NCBI GenBank assembly: GCA_016124855.1
Contig: WGMX01000029.1
Location: 1-32,190, forward strand
Length of the DNA: 32,190 nucleotides
Source of the DNA: Anaerolineaceae bacterium
Lineage (GTDB): Bacteria; Chloroflexota; Anaerolineae; Aggregatilineales; Phototrophicaceae
Reading direction: 5' to 3'
In this document: one piece after another, positions 30,886 to 32,190 of the stretch
Position numbering within the stretch: position 1 is the first letter of the stretch
Layout: each line of letters starts with the position of its first letter
Position numbers and translations under genes: made by a program
Notes under the pieces: generated by a model
The model's input: only the letters and a program-made list of their open reading frames with translations
Told to the model about the DNA's origin: nothing
The model's database searches: none

Positions 30886-31484
30886 CTAACGCGATTCCCG
30901 AACCAGTTACGAAGCTGATTGATGCATTTTCCCGACTGCCGGGGATTGGCCCGAAGTCGGCTTCGCGGCTGACCTATTATTTGCTGCGTTCGCCAGACGA
31001 GATGACTCTAAAATTGGCGGATGCGCTTTCGAACCTCAAGAGTCAGATTAAGTTCTGCTCGACCTGCTATAACATTACGATAAATGATCCGTGTCCAATT
31101 TGCAGTGATCCAAGGCGTGATCATCATCTGATCGCGGTAGTTGAAGAACCGCTGGATGTGATGGCACTGGAACGGACAGGTGCTTATGACGGTGTTTATC
31201 ATGTGCTGCATGGTGCGATTTCACCCGTGAACGGCGTTGGGCCTGACGATTTGAAAATCCGTGAGTTGGTCAAACGGGTGGAGAGTGGCGAAGCAGTCGA
31301 AGTTGTGGTGGCGACCAACCCGGGGCAGGAGGGTGACGCGACGGCTTTTTATATTCAGAAGGAGTTGAAGCCGAAAGGTGTCAAGGTGACGCGTTTGGCG
31401 CGTGGGTTACCGGTTGGGGGTGATATCGAGTATGTTGATTCAGTGACCTTGAGCAGGGCATTGCAGGGGCGAAACGAACTCTAG
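30882..31484 (+). CDS. recR: Recombination mediator RecR
   Basis: A 200-residue DNA-repair protein acting with RecF and RecO to load RecA. A helix-hairpin-helix LPGIGPKSASRL lies at 19-30, zinc Cys at 59, 62, 71 and 74, and the Toprim strand LIAVVEEPLDVMALE at 83-97. Length is normal. The ATG at 30882 overlaps the acyltransferase stop. The rRNA operon promoter region begins soon after it. Confidence 0.97.
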   Translation: MTNAIPEPVTKLIDAFSRLPGIGPKSASRLTYYLLRSPDEMTLKLADALSNLKSQIKFCSTCYNITINDPCPICSDPRRDHHLIAVVEEPLDVMALERTGAYDGVYHVLHGAISPVNGVGPDDLKIRELVKRVESGEAVEVVVATNPGQEGDATAFYIQKELKPKGVKVTRLARGLPVGGDIEYVDSVTLSRALQGRNEL

Positions 31485-31517
31485 CGAACGTGATTCATAC
31501 CAAAACTGACAAATTGG

Positions 31518-31531
31518 TGTGAAATTTCACA
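31518..31531. promoter_or_regulatory. Perfect palindrome upstream of rRNA promoter P1
   Basis: TGTGAAATTTCACA, 14 bases, ends 8 bases before the -35 of P1. It resembles CRP/FNR-type half sites but with a 4-base rather than 6-base centre. The binding factor is unknown. Confidence 0.5.
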
Positions 31532-31539
31532 AGTCGCCC

Positions 31540-31568
31540 TTGACGCATGTTCTCCCTTGTCATATAGT
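31540..31568 (+). promoter_or_regulatory. rRNA promoter P1
   Basis: TTGACG (31540-31545), 17-base spacer, TATAGT (31563-31568). Spacing is optimal. A terminator lies about 40 bases downstream of its expected start. Confidence 0.8.
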
Positions 31569-31612
31569 AACGCCCGTTCACAAGAACGACCAACTTAACA
31601 AGGTAATGCCGG

Positions 31613-31645
31613 ACAGTCCGGGAACGCAAACCGGACTGTTTTTGT
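31613..31645 (+). terminator. Terminator between rRNA promoters P1 and P2
   Basis: Perfect 9-bp stem ACAGTCCGG/CCGGACTGT (31613-31621 and 31631-31639), loop GAACGCAAA reading 31622-31630, then TTTTTG. It looks like a genuine intrinsic terminator or attenuator. Confidence 0.8.
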
Positions 31646-31696
31646 CCCTAAACACGAATTATGAAAAACTGGTTTGAAATCAGTTTGAAAAGAGTG

Positions 31697-31725
31697 TTGA
31701 CAGACAAAAAATGGCATGATATAGT
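31697..31725 (+). promoter_or_regulatory. rRNA promoter P2
   Basis: TTGACA (31697-31702), 17-base spacer, TATAGT (31720-31725). It shares the TATAGT -10 with P1. It should be the main rRNA promoter, with a start near 31732 and a leader of about 335 bases. Confidence 0.85.
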
Positions 31726-32068
31726 TTATCTCCCGTTAACAAACGCAATTTAACAGTTGTGACTAAACGATTTGGGAAGCTAAATTGTTTAGTGGTGCGC
31801 GTCAGGAGTTGGTGATACAGGGTTGTGCAACATATCCCAAGTATCCCAAACGAGTTTTGTAGGAAGTTACAAAATGACCTTGACGAACACGAACACGGGA
31901 GTTAGACTTAACACAACCTTAACGCACAGAGATGTGCGTGGACGCAACTTAACAACAGAAGAGTGAGATGGAAGAAACGCGGTGGATTGGCATCGCGGGA
32001 AAGAAAAGAACCAATCAGCCAAGTAACAGATCAAGGCAAAAAAGCCTTGTCAGTTTCGAGAGTAAAAT

Positions 32069-32190
<122 letters not shown>

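Larger units (their letters stand above)
31485..32068 (+). promoter_or_regulatory. rRNA operon promoter and leader region
   Basis: No protein gene. It contains, in order: a TGTGAAATTTCACA palindrome, promoter P1, an intrinsic terminator, promoter P2, an 11-bp hairpin CTAAACGATTT/AAATTGTTTAG (31763-31773 and 31782-31792), and a perfect ACGCACA-GAGA-TGTGCGT stem (31922-31939). That stem is followed by CTTAACA words resembling the boxB/boxA order of antitermination leaders. A hairpin CAAGGC/GCCTTG lies near 32033-32050 just before 16S. The boxB/boxA reading is inferred by position. Confidence 0.6.

Overview
The window looks like chromosomal DNA of a Chloroflexota bacterium, probably Anaerolineae-like. 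This is inferred from the mix of large secreted or lipid-anchored WD40, LysM and lamin-tail proteins, a PASTA-less Ser/Thr kinase with a long ectodomain, the intergenic hairpin repeats and the first ~120 bases of a 16S rRNA gene. The 16S fragment is too short to be decisive. Base composition is intermediate, and GTG and TTG starts are common.

Layout. 0.4-5.9 kb: a receiver-only response regulator, a kinase/WD40-lipoprotein pair on the minus strand, and a PiT-type phosphate permease preceded by a PHO-box-like direct repeat. 6.1-6.7 kb: copy A of a ~0.65 kb non-coding repeat. 6.9-10.4 kb: a flavin-binding PPOX-fold protein, a LysM/lamin-tail protein, a NYN ribonuclease, an HTH protein and a Pro-Gly-Met tRNA cluster. 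10.8-16.9 kb: a divergent arsenic island. 17.0-24.3 kb: a second MFS carrier, a secreted protein, an acyl-CoA carboxylase beta subunit, an AT-rich HEPN-motif gene, a luciferase-like oxidoreductase and a second receiver protein. 24.36-24.95 kb: copy B of the repeat, inverted relative to A. 25.4-31.5 kb: a 4-TM protein, DUF1992, a TatA-like protein, dnaX, ybaB/ebfC, an acyltransferase and recR. 31.5-32.19 kb: rRNA operon promoters, leader and the 5' end of 16S rRNA.

The most coherent system is the arsenic island. The minus arm carries ArsR, a two-dinucleotide-fold flavoprotein with a repeated Cys-rich tail, and an MFS carrier. The plus arm carries a redox LMW-PTP arsenate reductase, an ArsR-ArsC fusion, a metallophosphoesterase and an aquaglyceroporin, coupled through TTG starts. 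No ArsB or Acr3 pump is present, so arsenite release probably uses the aquaporin and perhaps the MFS carrier. Two copies of the same palindrome (ATCGTA-N4-TACGAT) flank arsR, one overlapping its predicted -10 and start codon. That fits an autoregulated, leaderless arsR plus a separately controlled flavoprotein/MFS unit.

Other points of interest are the ~18 kb-spaced inverted pair of 0.6 kb repeats bounded by the same 10-bp direct repeat, carrying different hairpin modules at the same internal position; a rRNA promoter pair separated by an intrinsic terminator; and a HEPN-type gene of foreign-looking composition. All calls come from reading the sequence. No database search was run.
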